From: Parabacteroides timonensis
GTDB taxonomy: Bacteria; Bacteroidota; Bacteroidia; Bacteroidales; Tannerellaceae
Direction of reading: 5' to 3'
Assembly: GCF_900128505.1 (NCBI RefSeq)
Contig: NZ_LT669941.1
Span: 3,556,806 to 3,620,805, forward strand
Length of the DNA: 64,000 nt
Part shown: one piece after another, positions 18,838-27,404 of the stretch
Layout of the letters: each line of letters begins with the position of its first letter
How positions within the stretch are numbered: the first letter of the stretch is position 1
Translations under genes and position numbers: made by a program
The notes under the pieces: generated by a model
Database searches by the model: none
Told to the model about the DNA's origin: nothing
The model's input: the letters and a program-made list of their open reading frames with translations, nothing else

Positions 18838-20494
18838 AACTTCCTCCTCCCAGGAACTCACGCAGAAGCGAAGTGCCGGGCAGCCCTACATCCGGGATAT
18901 AGTTGAAGTAACGGAGGAACCGCAACAGGCGATAAGCCTCCGCGTTCTCGTTGTCATTTTCGCGCACCTCGGCCAGGATCGGCTCGGCAAACTTGCGAAG
19001 GGCCGCCAGTTCATACAACATGGCACTGTTAAACATGGCATCCGCATTCTCCTGATAAGGGAAGATCCATTTATCCTCACCCCGGCGTACACTGGGCCAA
19101 CGGGCAATTGTGTCTTTTGCCGAATAACCACGGAAGCGGTAGTCACGGATGATACGGCGCAACAGACGGTTGTCGGTGGTCGGTATCCAGTTATGGTTAT
19201 CCAACGAGATCGAGGTAAGGACGGAGACATAGACCATGTACTTGAACTTATCGTCTATCATAGCCGTCAGTTCGGGGTTCAGGGCATGGATACCTTCTAT
19301 TACCAGGACTGAATTCTTCTGCATCTTCAGTTTCTTACCCTTATAAATACGCTTACCGGTTCCAAAATCGAAAGTCGGCAGATCGATTTCCTTCCCGGAT
19401 AATAAATCCTTCAACTCACTGTTGAAATAAGGAAGGTCGAGGGCATAGAGCGATTCGAAATCGTAATCGCCGGTTTCATCTTTCGGCGTATCTTCCCGGT
19501 TCAGGAAATAGTCGTCGAGCGATATACTTACCGGGTGGATCAGGTTTGTGATCAGCTGGACTTCCAGGCGTTTGCAGAAAGTCGTTTTCCCGGAAGACGA
19601 AGGGCCTGAGATCAAAACGATACGGACTCCCTCTTCATACCGCTTCGCTATTTCTTCCGCGATCTTGGCAACCTGTTTCTCCTGCATGGCTTCCGACACC
19701 ATTATCAGTTCGGAGGTATGGCCGCTCTCGATGGCACGGTTCAGGTCTCCGACATTATTCAGGTCCAAAGTACGTTGCAACGTTAAGTGCTGCTTATAGG
19801 CTTCGAACATCTTATCCTGCTGGATAGCCGGCTCGAGTTCCAGCGGATTACTTCTTTTGGGTATCTGAAGCAATACGCCGTCAAAGTAAGGCACGATATC
19901 AAACAGTTGGATATAACCGGTTGAAGGGGTCAGACATCCGTAAAAGAAGTTGATGTAACCGTCCAGTTCATAATACGAAGTATAAGGCATCCCGGCCGTT
20001 TCGATCAGGCGGGCTTTGTCATTCATTCCGCGTTCACGGAACAGGACCGTGGCATCGACCGTGCGAACCGTCTTATGAAGGAAAGGCAGATCGGCATCGA
20101 TTATTTCACGCATGCGCTTCTTTATCTTGTCGATCGTTTCGATATCGATCTTCTTTCCGTTATGGATCACACAGTAGTAACCTTTTGATATCGGATGTTC
20201 TAAATTTAATGTAGCAGAAGGGAGTACGTCGTTCACCGCTTTGGAAAAGATATGACACAGGGAACGGACATAAGTTCGAAGCCCTGAAGACTGCGTATAA
20301 TCCACGAACTCAACATCTTTCGGATGCCAGCAACGGAAATTCAAACCCTCTACCTTATTGTTCACCTGCGCATTCATCGGGCGGTAACGCAAAGGCGCAC
20401 CAATCATCGTATAGATGTCTAATAGAGAAGAACCGATAGGAACCTCTTTATAGCTATTGTTATTTTTGCAATAAATTGTGATTGTTTCAGACAT
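18827..20494 (-). CDS. TGS-domain uridine-kinase-like P-loop nucleoside kinase
   Basis: 555 residues. An N-terminal TGS domain (about 1-65), then a region like the second additional domain of threonyl-tRNA synthetase (about 70-230), then a phosphoribulokinase/uridine-kinase domain with Walker A GPSSSGKTT at 297-305 and DDYFLNRED. Proteins of this architecture are annotated as nucleoside kinases in many bacteria, but the true substrate is not firmly known; the TGS and tRNA-synthetase-like parts suggest an RNA or nucleotide-sensing role (inference). Divergent from the Na/Pi transporter gene, 81 bases away. Confidence 0.85.
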   Translation of the reverse strand: MSETITIYCKNNNSYKEVPIGSSLLDIYTMIGAPLRYRPMNAQVNNKVEGLNFRCWHPKDVEFVDYTQSSGLRTYVRSLCHIFSKAVNDVLPSATLNLEHPISKGYYCVIHNGKKIDIETIDKIKKRMREIIDADLPFLHKTVRTVDATVLFRERGMNDKARLIETAGMPYTSYYELDGYINFFYGCLTPSTGYIQLFDIVPYFDGVLLQIPKRSNPLELEPAIQQDKMFEAYKQHLTLQRTLDLNNVGDLNRAIESGHTSELIMVSEAMQEKQVAKIAEEIAKRYEEGVRIVLISGPSSSGKTTFCKRLEVQLITNLIHPVSISLDDYFLNREDTPKDETGDYDFESLYALDLPYFNSELKDLLSGKEIDLPTFDFGTGKRIYKGKKLKMQKNSVLVIEGIHALNPELTAMIDDKFKYMVYVSVLTSISLDNHNWIPTTDNRLLRRIIRDYRFRGYSAKDTIARWPSVRRGEDKWIFPYQENADAMFNSAMLYELAALRKFAEPILAEVRENDNENAEAYRLLRFLRYFNYIPDVGLPGTSLLREFLGGGSFRY

Positions 20495-20514
20495 ATTATA
20501 TCAGTTATTATTTG

Positions 20515-20522
20515 TAGTTTTG
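20515..20522 (+). promoter_or_regulatory. -7 box (TAGTTTTG) for the Na/Pi transporter pair
   Basis: TAGTTTTG fits TAnnTTTG, 53 bases before the first transporter start, in the short divergent gap after the nucleoside-kinase gene. No TTG at the expected -33 distance. Confidence 0.45.
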
Positions 20523-20575
20523 CTGCCTAAAGTTAGGACTATTAATCGGATATACTTCCAGGTATAACTATTTTT

Positions 20576-22270
20576 TTGATGGATGATACAATTTTTACCG
20601 TACTAAAGTTGCTCGGTTCGCTTGCGCTTTTAATGTATGGAATGAAAGTTATGAGTGAAGGTCTCCAGAAACTGACAGGAGATCATCTTCGTAATATCCT
20701 AGGCGCCATGACGACTAACCGGTTCACCGGGCTACTCACCGGTGCGTTCGTTACCGCAGCAGTACAGTCATCGACAGCAACCACCGTTATGACCGTCAGC
20801 TTTGTAAACGCAGGACTTCTGACTCTGACACAAGCTATCTCCGTCATCATGGGGGCCAACATAGGGACAACGGTCACCGCCTGGATCATGTCGATTTTCG
20901 GTTTCCAGTTCAACATGACCAACATTATCTATCCGCTCTTCGCCCTGGCTTTACCTCTCATCTTCTCTAAAAAAAGCAGTCGCAAATCATTAGGTGAATT
21001 CGTTTTCGGGTTCGCATTTATGTTCCTGGGGTTGACGACCTTGCGGGAGAATGCCATGCACATGGACTTGGAGCATAATCAGGCGATCCTGTCATTCATC
21101 ACTTCCTGTAAGGAATGGGGAATGTGGTCTGTGTTGCTATTCCTGCTGGTGGGAAGTATCATTACGATGGCAGTCCAATCGTCGGCGGCCGTTATGGCTA
21201 TTACATTAATATTATGTTCGAGTGGTGTGCTCGACCTGTACCTGGGTATCGCTCTGGTGATGGGAGAGAATATCGGAACCACCGTGACATCCAATATCGC
21301 TGCACTTACCGGTAATGCACAAGCCCGAAGGGCGGCATTTGCGCATTTCATATTTAACTTCTTCGGAATCATCTGGGTACTTTGCATCTTCCATCCGTTC
21401 ATAGATACGGTCAAGAGTATCGTTACCTACCTGGCACCGAATACCCCAAAAGACATCGCCATCACTTATACGTTGTCGGCATTCCATACCGCCTTTAACA
21501 TCTGCAACGTATTATTATTAATATGGTTTATAAAACCGATCGAACGGTTGGTTTGTTTTGTGATCAAATCGAAGCCGGAAGACGAAGAATATCGCCTGCA
21601 TTATATCACCGGCGGCCTTCTGTCGACAGCCGAGTTATCTATCCTGCAAGCCAGTAAGGAGATTTCACTTTTTGCAGAACGGACCACCCGCATGTTCAAC
21701 ATGGTGAAAGAGGCATACTATGAAAAAGACGAAGACGCTTTCATGAAAACGTACAACCGGATCGAAAAGTACGAGAACATCAGCGACCATATGGAGATAG
21801 AGATAGCCAATTACCTCACCCTGGTAGCAGAAGGCCGTCTGAGCTCGGAAAGTAAGGAAGAGATCCGTATCATGCTCCGCGCCGTATCGGAAATTGAAAG
21901 TATCGCCGACTCGTGTAACAACCTGGCACGTACCATCAAACACCGGAACGAAGGGAAGTCGATCTTCACCGACAAACAGAATCACAATATAGACAAAATA
22001 TTCGAATTGGTGACTCAGGCTTTGTACCAGATGAACCTGATATTGAAGAAACCGGAATTGGTACACGATGATATCAATCCATCTTACAATATCGAAAACG
22101 AAATAAACAATTATCGTAACCTGCTTAAACAACATAATGTGGAAGATATCAATAATAAAGCATACCAGTATCAGGACGGTGTGTATTACATGGATATCGT
22201 TAGTGAAGCTGAAAAGCTGGGTGATTATGTACTAAATGTTGTCCAGGCAGTTATCGAAAAGAAAATATAA
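20576..22270 (+). CDS. Na+/phosphate cotransporter with C-terminal PhoU domain (copy 1)
   Basis: 564 residues. Two inverted Na/Pi-cotransporter repeats carry the signature QSSTATTVM and QSSAAVMAI, each followed by MGANIGTT or MGENIGTT, within about nine membrane spans (1-320). The C-terminal 200 residues are a PhoU-like helical bundle (LFAERTTRMFNMVKEAYYEK; EIESIADSCNNLAR). NptA-type proteins import phosphate with sodium, and the PhoU part probably regulates transport. It is followed after 51 bases by a close paralogue; the PhoU domains are nearly identical while the membrane parts differ more. Confidence 0.92.
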   Translation: MMDDTIFTVLKLLGSLALLMYGMKVMSEGLQKLTGDHLRNILGAMTTNRFTGLLTGAFVTAAVQSSTATTVMTVSFVNAGLLTLTQAISVIMGANIGTTVTAWIMSIFGFQFNMTNIIYPLFALALPLIFSKKSSRKSLGEFVFGFAFMFLGLTTLRENAMHMDLEHNQAILSFITSCKEWGMWSVLLFLLVGSIITMAVQSSAAVMAITLILCSSGVLDLYLGIALVMGENIGTTVTSNIAALTGNAQARRAAFAHFIFNFFGIIWVLCIFHPFIDTVKSIVTYLAPNTPKDIAITYTLSAFHTAFNICNVLLLIWFIKPIERLVCFVIKSKPEDEEYRLHYITGGLLSTAELSILQASKEISLFAERTTRMFNMVKEAYYEKDEDAFMKTYNRIEKYENISDHMEIEIANYLTLVAEGRLSSESKEEIRIMLRAVSEIESIADSCNNLARTIKHRNEGKSIFTDKQNHNIDKIFELVTQALYQMNLILKKPELVHDDINPSYNIENEINNYRNLLKQHNVEDINNKAYQYQDGVYYMDIVSEAEKLGDYVLNVVQAVIEKKI

Positions 22271-22321
22271 TTATGCATACATATATTTTAATCGGATATT
22301 TATCCACTTAAACTTAGATAG

Positions 22322-24127
22322 ATGGACTATTCTTTTTTTGATTTTCTTACGCTTGTAGGAGCATTAGGTATGTTCCTATACGGAATGAAAGTGATGAGTG
22401 AAGGTTTACAGAAAGTCGCGGGAGACAAGCTGCGAGGCATTCTCTCTGTAATGACAACTAACCGTTTCACAGGTGTTCTGACCGGAATTCTGATCACAGC
22501 ACTCATTCAGTCATCAAGTGCCACCACCGTGATGGTTGTAAGTTTTGTTAACGCAGGACTTCTTACATTGACCCAGTCAATCAGTGTTATCATGGGAGCC
22601 AATGTCGGAACGACAGTTACGGCATGGATTATTTCACTCTTTGGTTTTAAAGTTGATATCAGCGTCTTTTCCCTGCCGCTTATCGGTATATGTATCCCGC
22701 TGATATTCTCCGGCAAAAGCAAGCGAAAGTCATGGGGTGAGTTTTTAATGGGTTTTGCTTTCCTCTTCATGGGACTTTCTTATCTGAAATCGTCCGTCCC
22801 CGACCTGCAAAGCAATCCTGAAATTCTCTCTTTTCTACAAGATTACACCTCTTTGGGATATCCTTCCCTTCTTATATTCCTTCTTTTAGGGACTATCCTT
22901 ACAGTCATCGTACAGTCTTCCAGTGCGACCGTTGCCATCACATTGATCATGTGTACACAGGGATGGATACCTTTCGAAATGGCAGCAGCCATGGTATTGG
23001 GAGAAAACATCGGAACAACTATCACTGCAAACATTGCAGCTATCTCGGCCAACGTGTCGGCCCGCCGCGCAGCAATTGCCCACCTGATGTTTAACGTATT
23101 CGGAGTTTGCTGGGTTATGGCTCTGTTCTATCCGTTCACCAATATGATTTCCTGGATCGTAACAAACTACGGCCCCGGTGATCCGAACGAAATGACCCAG
23201 TTCCTCAGTACGCTCGATCCTAAAACGATCTCGCTGATCACATCCAGCGCACAGATTACAGACCCGCACCTGCTTGCATTACAAAAACAATTAATGACTT
23301 TACAGGTATCTGTTTCTTACGGTCTTTCCCTCTTCCATACCGTATTCAACATTGCCAATGTTTGTATCATGATCTGGTTCGTGAAATTCTACGTATATGT
23401 TTGTTCCGCCCTTATCAAGCCGAAGAATGTCAGCGACGAAGAAGAGTTCCAGCTGAAATACATTCCGTCGGGTATGCTTTCAACGTCCGAGTTGTCATTG
23501 ATGCAAGCTAAAAAGGAAATTGCCGTATTCGGAGAACGTACGCAACGCATGTTCGGCATGGTCAAGGACCTGTTCTATGAAAAGAACGAGGATAACTTCC
23601 TGAAAATATACAGCCGTATCGAGAAATACGAGAACATCAGCGACCGCATGGAAATCGAGATCGCCAATTACCTGACATTCGTTGCTGAAGGCCGCCTGAG
23701 CTCGGAAGGTAAAGAAGAGATCCGCATCATGCTCCGTACCGTTACGGAAATAGAAAGTATTGCCGACTCTTGTAACAACCTGGCACGTGGTATCAGACGC
23801 CGCAACGAAGGCAAATCTGAGTTCACCGACGAACAGAACCACAACATCGACCAGATGTTCGCCCTGTTGGAAAAGGCGTTGACCCGAATGAATGAAATCC
23901 TTCACATGCCGGAAGTCGTACACGACGATATCAACCAGTCTTACAACATTGAAAACGAAATCAACAATTATCGTAATCAGTTGAAGATCCATAATATGGA
24001 AGATGTCAACAACAAGAAGTATCAGTATCAGGACGGTGTATACTATATGGACCTTGTCGGCGAATCGGAAAAGTTGGGTGATTACATTCTAAATGTTGTT
24101 CAAGCAGTTATCGAAAAGAAAATATAA
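22322..24127 (+). CDS. Na+/phosphate cotransporter with C-terminal PhoU domain (copy 2)
   Basis: 601 residues, a tandem paralogue of the preceding gene. It has the same QSSSATTVM and QSSSATVAI repeats and PhoU-like tail, ending in the same VLNVVQAVIEKKI as copy 1. It differs by an insertion of about 35 residues after the second repeat (around residues 285-325, TQFLSTLDPKTISLITSSAQ). The two probably form an operon; whether they make a heteromer or differ in substrate is unknown. A hairpin terminator follows 34 bases after the stop. Confidence 0.92.
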   Translation: MDYSFFDFLTLVGALGMFLYGMKVMSEGLQKVAGDKLRGILSVMTTNRFTGVLTGILITALIQSSSATTVMVVSFVNAGLLTLTQSISVIMGANVGTTVTAWIISLFGFKVDISVFSLPLIGICIPLIFSGKSKRKSWGEFLMGFAFLFMGLSYLKSSVPDLQSNPEILSFLQDYTSLGYPSLLIFLLLGTILTVIVQSSSATVAITLIMCTQGWIPFEMAAAMVLGENIGTTITANIAAISANVSARRAAIAHLMFNVFGVCWVMALFYPFTNMISWIVTNYGPGDPNEMTQFLSTLDPKTISLITSSAQITDPHLLALQKQLMTLQVSVSYGLSLFHTVFNIANVCIMIWFVKFYVYVCSALIKPKNVSDEEEFQLKYIPSGMLSTSELSLMQAKKEIAVFGERTQRMFGMVKDLFYEKNEDNFLKIYSRIEKYENISDRMEIEIANYLTFVAEGRLSSEGKEEIRIMLRTVTEIESIADSCNNLARGIRRRNEGKSEFTDEQNHNIDQMFALLEKALTRMNEILHMPEVVHDDINQSYNIENEINNYRNQLKIHNMEDVNNKKYQYQDGVYYMDLVGESEKLGDYILNVVQAVIEKKI

Positions 24128-24130
24128 TCG

Positions 24131-24138
24131 TATATTTG
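24131..24138 (+). promoter_or_regulatory. -7 box (TATATTTG) upstream of the S41 protease gene
   Basis: TATATTTG matches TAnnTTTG and lies just after the transporter stop and before the terminator hairpin at 24161-24189. No -33 TTG at the standard distance. If used, its transcript would meet the hairpin before the protease start at 24205. Confidence 0.4.
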
Positions 24139-24160
24139 TTGGCATAACGAACATTAAAGT

Positions 24161-24189
24161 CCTGATCTTGCATAAGATCGGGGCTTTTT
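24161..24189 (+). terminator. Intrinsic terminator after the Na/Pi transporters
   Basis: CCTGATCTT (24161-24169) pairs with AAGATCGGG (24174-24182) across a 4-base loop, followed by GCTTTTTC. Classic hairpin plus T-run, pointing with the transporters. Confidence 0.85.
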
Positions 24190-24204
24190 CAATATAGAAA
24201 AAAG

Positions 24205-25605
24205 ATGAATCACAAACATTATTTCTGTTTCCTCCTGGGATGTTTATCAATAGTTATGGCCTCCTGCTCGACAGACGATCCAAAACCGGACCCAACGCTC
24301 GACGAGAATGTAAATGCCTGGATCTACGATATCATGGAAAAGCATTATATGTGGTATGACGAAATCCCGGCAAAGGAATCACTCGACATGACAACCGACC
24401 CCGAGAAATTCTTCAACCTGTTGCTTTCCGATAAAGACGGCAAAGTGTTAAAGGGAGAAACAGAGCATCATTATTTCTCAAGAATAGAAAAGAAAAAGAC
24501 TTCCACCAAATCAATCGACGAAGAATCGACATACGGTTTCGACTTTGCAACAGCCAAAATACCGGGTACAAATACAAAAGTTGCCTGGATAATATACACT
24601 CTCCCTAATTCACCTGCAACAGAAGCAGGCCTAAAGCGGGGCGACTGGATTTTAGCTGTAAACAGCGAAACACCCAACATCACCGACATCAGTGTATTAA
24701 GAAGTGGAAACGCTGTCAAATTCTATACCGGCACATACAATTCCGCAAACAAGAGTTGGACAATCACCAACTCTGTCAATATCTCAGCAAGCCTCCCGGT
24801 AGAAAACACCCCTTTCTTAAAAGACTCGGTCTATCATTATGGAGATAAGCATATCGGCTATCTGGCATACAACCATTTCTCTTCCGGCCCAGATGGCTAC
24901 GAAGACAAAACATGGGATAAACAAATGAAACAGATATTTGCGAACTTCAAGTCTCAGAATGTAAACGAATTCGTTCTCGATTTGCGCTATAATGGAGGAG
25001 GATTGGTCACTTCTGCACAGTTGTTAACTTCTATGCTTGCCCCTGCTAAAGACCTGGGTAAGACCTTCTGTAAAATGGAGTACAATGATAAATATAAGGA
25101 TAACAACAGAAGTTTGGCTTTAGAATCGGCCGCCTCTGTATCCGGAGAGAATCTGGACCTGAAACGGTTATATGTGTTAGTAGGCCCGAATACAGCCTCA
25201 GCCTCCGAGGCAGTTATCAACTGCCTGATCCCATATATGGGAAGATCGAACATTACACTGATCGGAGAACAAACGATCGGAAAAAACGTTGGCTCCGAAC
25301 AATACGGAGATAACCAGGACTACGACTGGTTAATTTCCCCTATCGTCCTGCATATAAAGAATGCGGATGGAAACGCGAATTACGAGGACGGCTTCGTTCC
25401 GGATATCCTGTTGGAGGAATTGTTTGTAAACAACACTTTATATCCATTGGGAGATCCCGACGAATTGCTGCTTAAAACTGCATTCAACCAGATTTTGAAC
25501 AAAGGATTGAAAAGCACTCCTATTGAAAATACGGAGCACGCAAAGATCTTCTTTAATCCTATCCTGAATAAAAGAACGAACGGAATGTTATTACTTCCAC
25601 AATAA
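24205..25605 (+). CDS. S41-family (C-terminal processing) serine protease lipoprotein
   Basis: 466 residues. The lipobox VMASC gives a lipidated Cys21. An N-terminal helical cap (about 30-75) precedes a PDZ-like domain (about 105-190, YTLPNSPATEAGLKRGDWIL), then the protease core with DLRYNGGG (259-266). The catalytic motif TASASEA lies at 330-336 and the general-base lysine in TIGKNVG is K360. Such S41 lipoproteins are common in Bacteroidetes, act in the periplasm or on the surface, and have mostly unknown substrates. It is transcribed alone and followed by an inverted repeat at 25617-25674. Confidence 0.92.
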   Translation: MNHKHYFCFLLGCLSIVMASCSTDDPKPDPTLDENVNAWIYDIMEKHYMWYDEIPAKESLDMTTDPEKFFNLLLSDKDGKVLKGETEHHYFSRIEKKKTSTKSIDEESTYGFDFATAKIPGTNTKVAWIIYTLPNSPATEAGLKRGDWILAVNSETPNITDISVLRSGNAVKFYTGTYNSANKSWTITNSVNISASLPVENTPFLKDSVYHYGDKHIGYLAYNHFSSGPDGYEDKTWDKQMKQIFANFKSQNVNEFVLDLRYNGGGLVTSAQLLTSMLAPAKDLGKTFCKMEYNDKYKDNNRSLALESAASVSGENLDLKRLYVLVGPNTASASEAVINCLIPYMGRSNITLIGEQTIGKNVGSEQYGDNQDYDWLISPIVLHIKNADGNANYEDGFVPDILLEELFVNNTLYPLGDPDELLLKTAFNQILNKGLKSTPIENTEHAKIFFNPILNKRTNGMLLLPQ

Positions 25606-25616
25606 CAGCTTACCGA

Positions 25617-25674
25617 ACGCAGAGTAACGCAGATATATTGTTTATCAACAAAATAAGTCCGCGTTACTCTGCGT
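25617..25674. repeat. 14-bp inverted repeat (ACGCAGAGTAACGC) after the S41 gene
   Basis: Arms at 25617-25630 and 25661-25674 are perfect complements with a 30-base loop. No T-run follows. The ACGCAGAGTAACGCAG word is like short intergenic repeats I associate with Bacteroidales genomes, so it may be both a repeat unit and a transcript-end hairpin for two convergent genes. Confidence 0.6.
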
Positions 25675-25694
25675 ATTCTGTGATAATAGAACTT

Positions 25695-25904
25695 TCAGGG
25701 TTCACCCAGATATTCAAAAATGAGCGTTACTTGTTTGGGAGTTAAAATCTTCTGCCCGTTATAGTAGCCAGCATCGACAAGGGCCTGCATGAGCGGTTTG
25801 TTATACACGAGCCAGCGTTTTAACTGTACGCCTGCGCTACGGATGTTGCTGTGCGGGAAATACATCACACTCAGCTCTTTGATAGATAATGTTGTTGGTT
25901 TCAT
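25695..25904 (-). CDS. DUF4248-like small protein
   Basis: 69 residues beginning MKPTTLSIKELSVMYFPHSN and ending in TPKQVTLIFEYLGEP. It fits DUF4248, a small Bacteroidetes family of unknown function usually found near HU-like and cell-wall-hydrolase genes, as here. It has a possible helix-turn-helix-like pattern (IKELSVMYFP, LKRWLVYN), but no DNA-binding role is shown. It is the last gene of the minus-strand cluster that begins with the HU-like gene at 27294. Confidence 0.75.
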   Translation of the reverse strand: MKPTTLSIKELSVMYFPHSNIRSAGVQLKRWLVYNKPLMQALVDAGYYNGQKILTPKQVTLIFEYLGEP

Positions 25905-25946
25905 CTTGATAACAAAGATAGCGAAAAGAATTGAAAATCGGAATGT

Positions 25947-26198
25947 TTATCGTACCATCTTTAATAGGATCAACCCGGAAAGAATCAGGAGGATCAATAA
26001 GGTTGGGAGCTGCCAGACCGTTGTCTCTTTCTTTTTTTCCTGCGTTTGTGCGAATAACCGTTCAAGCTGTTCTTCATATTGATAAACGAGCGTCTGCAAG
26101 CTGTCGCAGGTGGCTGTGACAAACAAGGTGTCGTGCCGGAAGCGGATTTCGGCTGTCGCCTGTCCGTGTAATCTGCGTTCCTTAATATCGACTTTGAT
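25947..26198 (-). CDS. Small C-terminally membrane-anchored protein, start codon apparently frameshifted
   Basis: On the minus strand an open frame of 83 codons from about 26198 encodes IKVDIKERRLHGQATAEIRF and continues through a soluble part, a glutamine/glutamate-rich helix (LVYQYEEQLERLFAQTQEKK) and a C-terminal membrane span (LPTLLILLILSGLILLKMV), ending at TAA 25947-25949. No ATG, GTG or TTG opens this frame at the right place. An ATG at 26200-26202 directly precedes it but is out of frame by one extra base (26199). Either a one-base insertion has broken the start, or an unusual codon is used. It starts 5-9 bases after the M15 gene. Function unknown. Confidence 0.55.
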   Translation of the reverse strand: MKVDIKERRLHGQATAEIRFRHDTLFVTATCDSLQTLVYQYEEQLERLFAQTQEKKKETTVWQLPTLLILLILSGLILLKMVR

Positions 26199-26206
26199 AC
26201 ATCGCC

Positions 26207-26614
26207 CTACTTGTAAAGTACCTGCTGCCGGTTGAAACCTTCGCGATAGGAAAGATGCAGGAACTTTTTCCGCCGGTAAACGATTGCCTGGTCGAAAGCC
26301 AGTCCGGAAGCTTGCAGGATTCCCAATAAAACCTCCGGCCCTTCAGCGATATAGCAATCGGCTGCTTCGCCTTTCGTATGCTGCGAGTTTTTAACGCCTC
26401 CTGCAAGCAGGTTGACAGCCTCGTTGCGGTAGCCGCTGGTGATGGCGATGGTTTTGCCATAACGATTCCGAAGTGGTTGCAACAGATGGGTTGTTAGGTT
26501 TTTCAATGCCAGAAGCGCTTGCGGATTCGGGATGTTTTCGAGCCCCTGTTCGATGGCGATCCGGCTGTAAGTAAATTCTTCTAAGGTGAAATTTTTTGAT
26601 AGCTGGAGATGCAT
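26207..26614 (-). CDS. M15-type zinc D-Ala-D-Ala peptidase domain protein
   Basis: 135 residues, a single domain without signal peptide. The zinc motif SQHTKGEAAD lies at 77-86 (H79 and D86), preceded by SGYRNEAVN, and the third ligand H120 is in KFLHLSY. These match the SxHxxGxAxD plus xxH pattern of M15 peptidases that cut peptidoglycan stem peptides, as in phage endolysins. Lack of a signal peptide and the small membrane protein two bases upstream (a holin-like partner?) recall a lysis cassette, but this cluster is also a known chromosomal arrangement of unknown role in Bacteroides. Alternative: a peptidoglycan-remodelling enzyme. Confidence 0.8.
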   Translation of the reverse strand: MHLQLSKNFTLEEFTYSRIAIEQGLENIPNPQALLALKNLTTHLLQPLRNRYGKTIAITSGYRNEAVNLLAGGVKNSQHTKGEAADCYIAEGPEVLLGILQASGLAFDQAIVYRRKKFLHLSYREGFNRQQVLYK

Positions 26615-26616
26615 TC

Positions 26617-26826
26617 TTATTTATTAGATTTATATTTATAATCGACCCCGAACAACGCCCCGGCAAAGGTGCTTGTCTCGCCGAAAGCCACCAGCACGCT
26701 GTTATGGATTTCCCCCAGCGGTGCCGTCCAGAAGCCGAAAAATAAAAGCAGGATGCCGGCTGCTGTCAGCAGCACGGCAATCCAAAGTTGTACACTGTGT
26801 TTCTTCTTCACTCTTTTCCTTGCCAA
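26617..26826 (-). CDS. Small basic membrane protein
   Basis: 69 residues: a basic start (ARKRVKKKHS), a strong membrane span at about 12-33, and a second weakly hydrophobic stretch at about 42-60. The only upstream start is a TTG at 26824-26826 lying inside a dispersed repeat; a GTG five codons later is an alternative. It ends two bases before the M15 gene. The size and topology suit a holin-like or signalling membrane peptide, but I do not recognise the family. Confidence 0.6.
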   Translation of the reverse strand: MARKRVKKKHSVQLWIAVLLTAAGILLLFFGFWTAPLGEIHNSVLVAFGETSTFAGALFGVDYKYKSNK

Positions 26827-26850
26827 CTGTCACTTGTCAACTGTCAACTA
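26823..26850. repeat. Single arm of the GTTGACAAGTGACAGTTGAC repeat family
   Basis: One copy (in complement) of the same word found at 34935-34968, 35275-35306 and 44625-44702. It fills the gap between the HU-like gene and the small membrane protein gene, forming the TAG stop of the first and the TTG start of the second. Confidence 0.75.
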
Positions 26851-27294
26851 TTCAATCACCGGTCTGTCGTCCTCGTCTCCGCTTCCGGAGTCGCCGTCTT
26901 CCTTCTTTTCGGTAGAAGTGAAGGCGACCAGCTTCTTGGTGTTGCGTAGCGCTGCACCCGGATAGAAAAGCACGCGTGCTCCTTTGACATCCGCCTGGGT
27001 GAACGACTTCTTGTCGGCAGCACCCCTGCTGGAGAGTGAGAGGCGGAAATTACCGAACTCACCCAGCTGCACGATACGCCCTGCACGGAGTTCCATGTCG
27101 AGAATGAAGTTAAGGTTGTCCAACACTGCTTTCACATCCGCACTGGAGACGGTAGATCGCGCCCCGATCATAACACACAGTGTGTCCATGTCGGTGTAGC
27201 CGTTGTAATCCGGTATTGCATAAGTTTTTTCCTGTATTGCACCGCCTTTCAGGTCGGTCACTTTTCTTGTTACTAATTTGTAGCCCTGAGCCAT
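26848..27294 (-). CDS. HU/IHF-like DNA-binding protein with acidic tail
   Basis: 148 residues. The region from about 35 to 115 (VSSADVKAVLDNLNFILDME, LGEFGNFRLS) fits the HU-like family specific to Bacteroidetes, which is longer than canonical HU. The C-terminal 20 residues are strongly acidic (EKKEDGDSGSGDEDDRP), perhaps self-masking the DNA-binding face. It heads the minus-strand cluster of HU-like, membrane protein, M15 peptidase, anchored protein and DUF4248 genes, and has its own -7 box at 27351-27358. Confidence 0.85.
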   Translation of the reverse strand: MAQGYKLVTRKVTDLKGGAIQEKTYAIPDYNGYTDMDTLCVMIGARSTVSSADVKAVLDNLNFILDMELRAGRIVQLGEFGNFRLSLSSRGAADKKSFTQADVKGARVLFYPGAALRNTKKLVAFTSTEKKEDGDSGSGDEDDRPVIE

Positions 27295-27350
27295 TGTTTA
27301 ATAAATTGTTTTTAAGGTTGATAATTTGTTGTTTTGTCTGATTGACAATA

Positions 27351-27358
27351 CAAAGGTA
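27351..27358 (-). promoter_or_regulatory. -7 box (TACCTTTG) for the HU-like gene cluster
   Basis: Minus-strand TACCTTTG, a full match to TAnnTTTG, 57 bases before the HU-like start. No clear -33 TTG. Confidence 0.55.
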
Positions 27359-27404
27359 CAACGGGCTGAAAAGGCGGAGTTGAGTTGTGTGCAGATGGAT
27401 CCCA

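Noticed and set aside
25616..25632. Word AACGCAGAGTAACGCAG resembles a common laboratory cDNA adapter
   Set aside because: It differs in sequence, is paired with an inverted copy 30 bases away and lies in a natural intergenic position, so contamination is not indicated.
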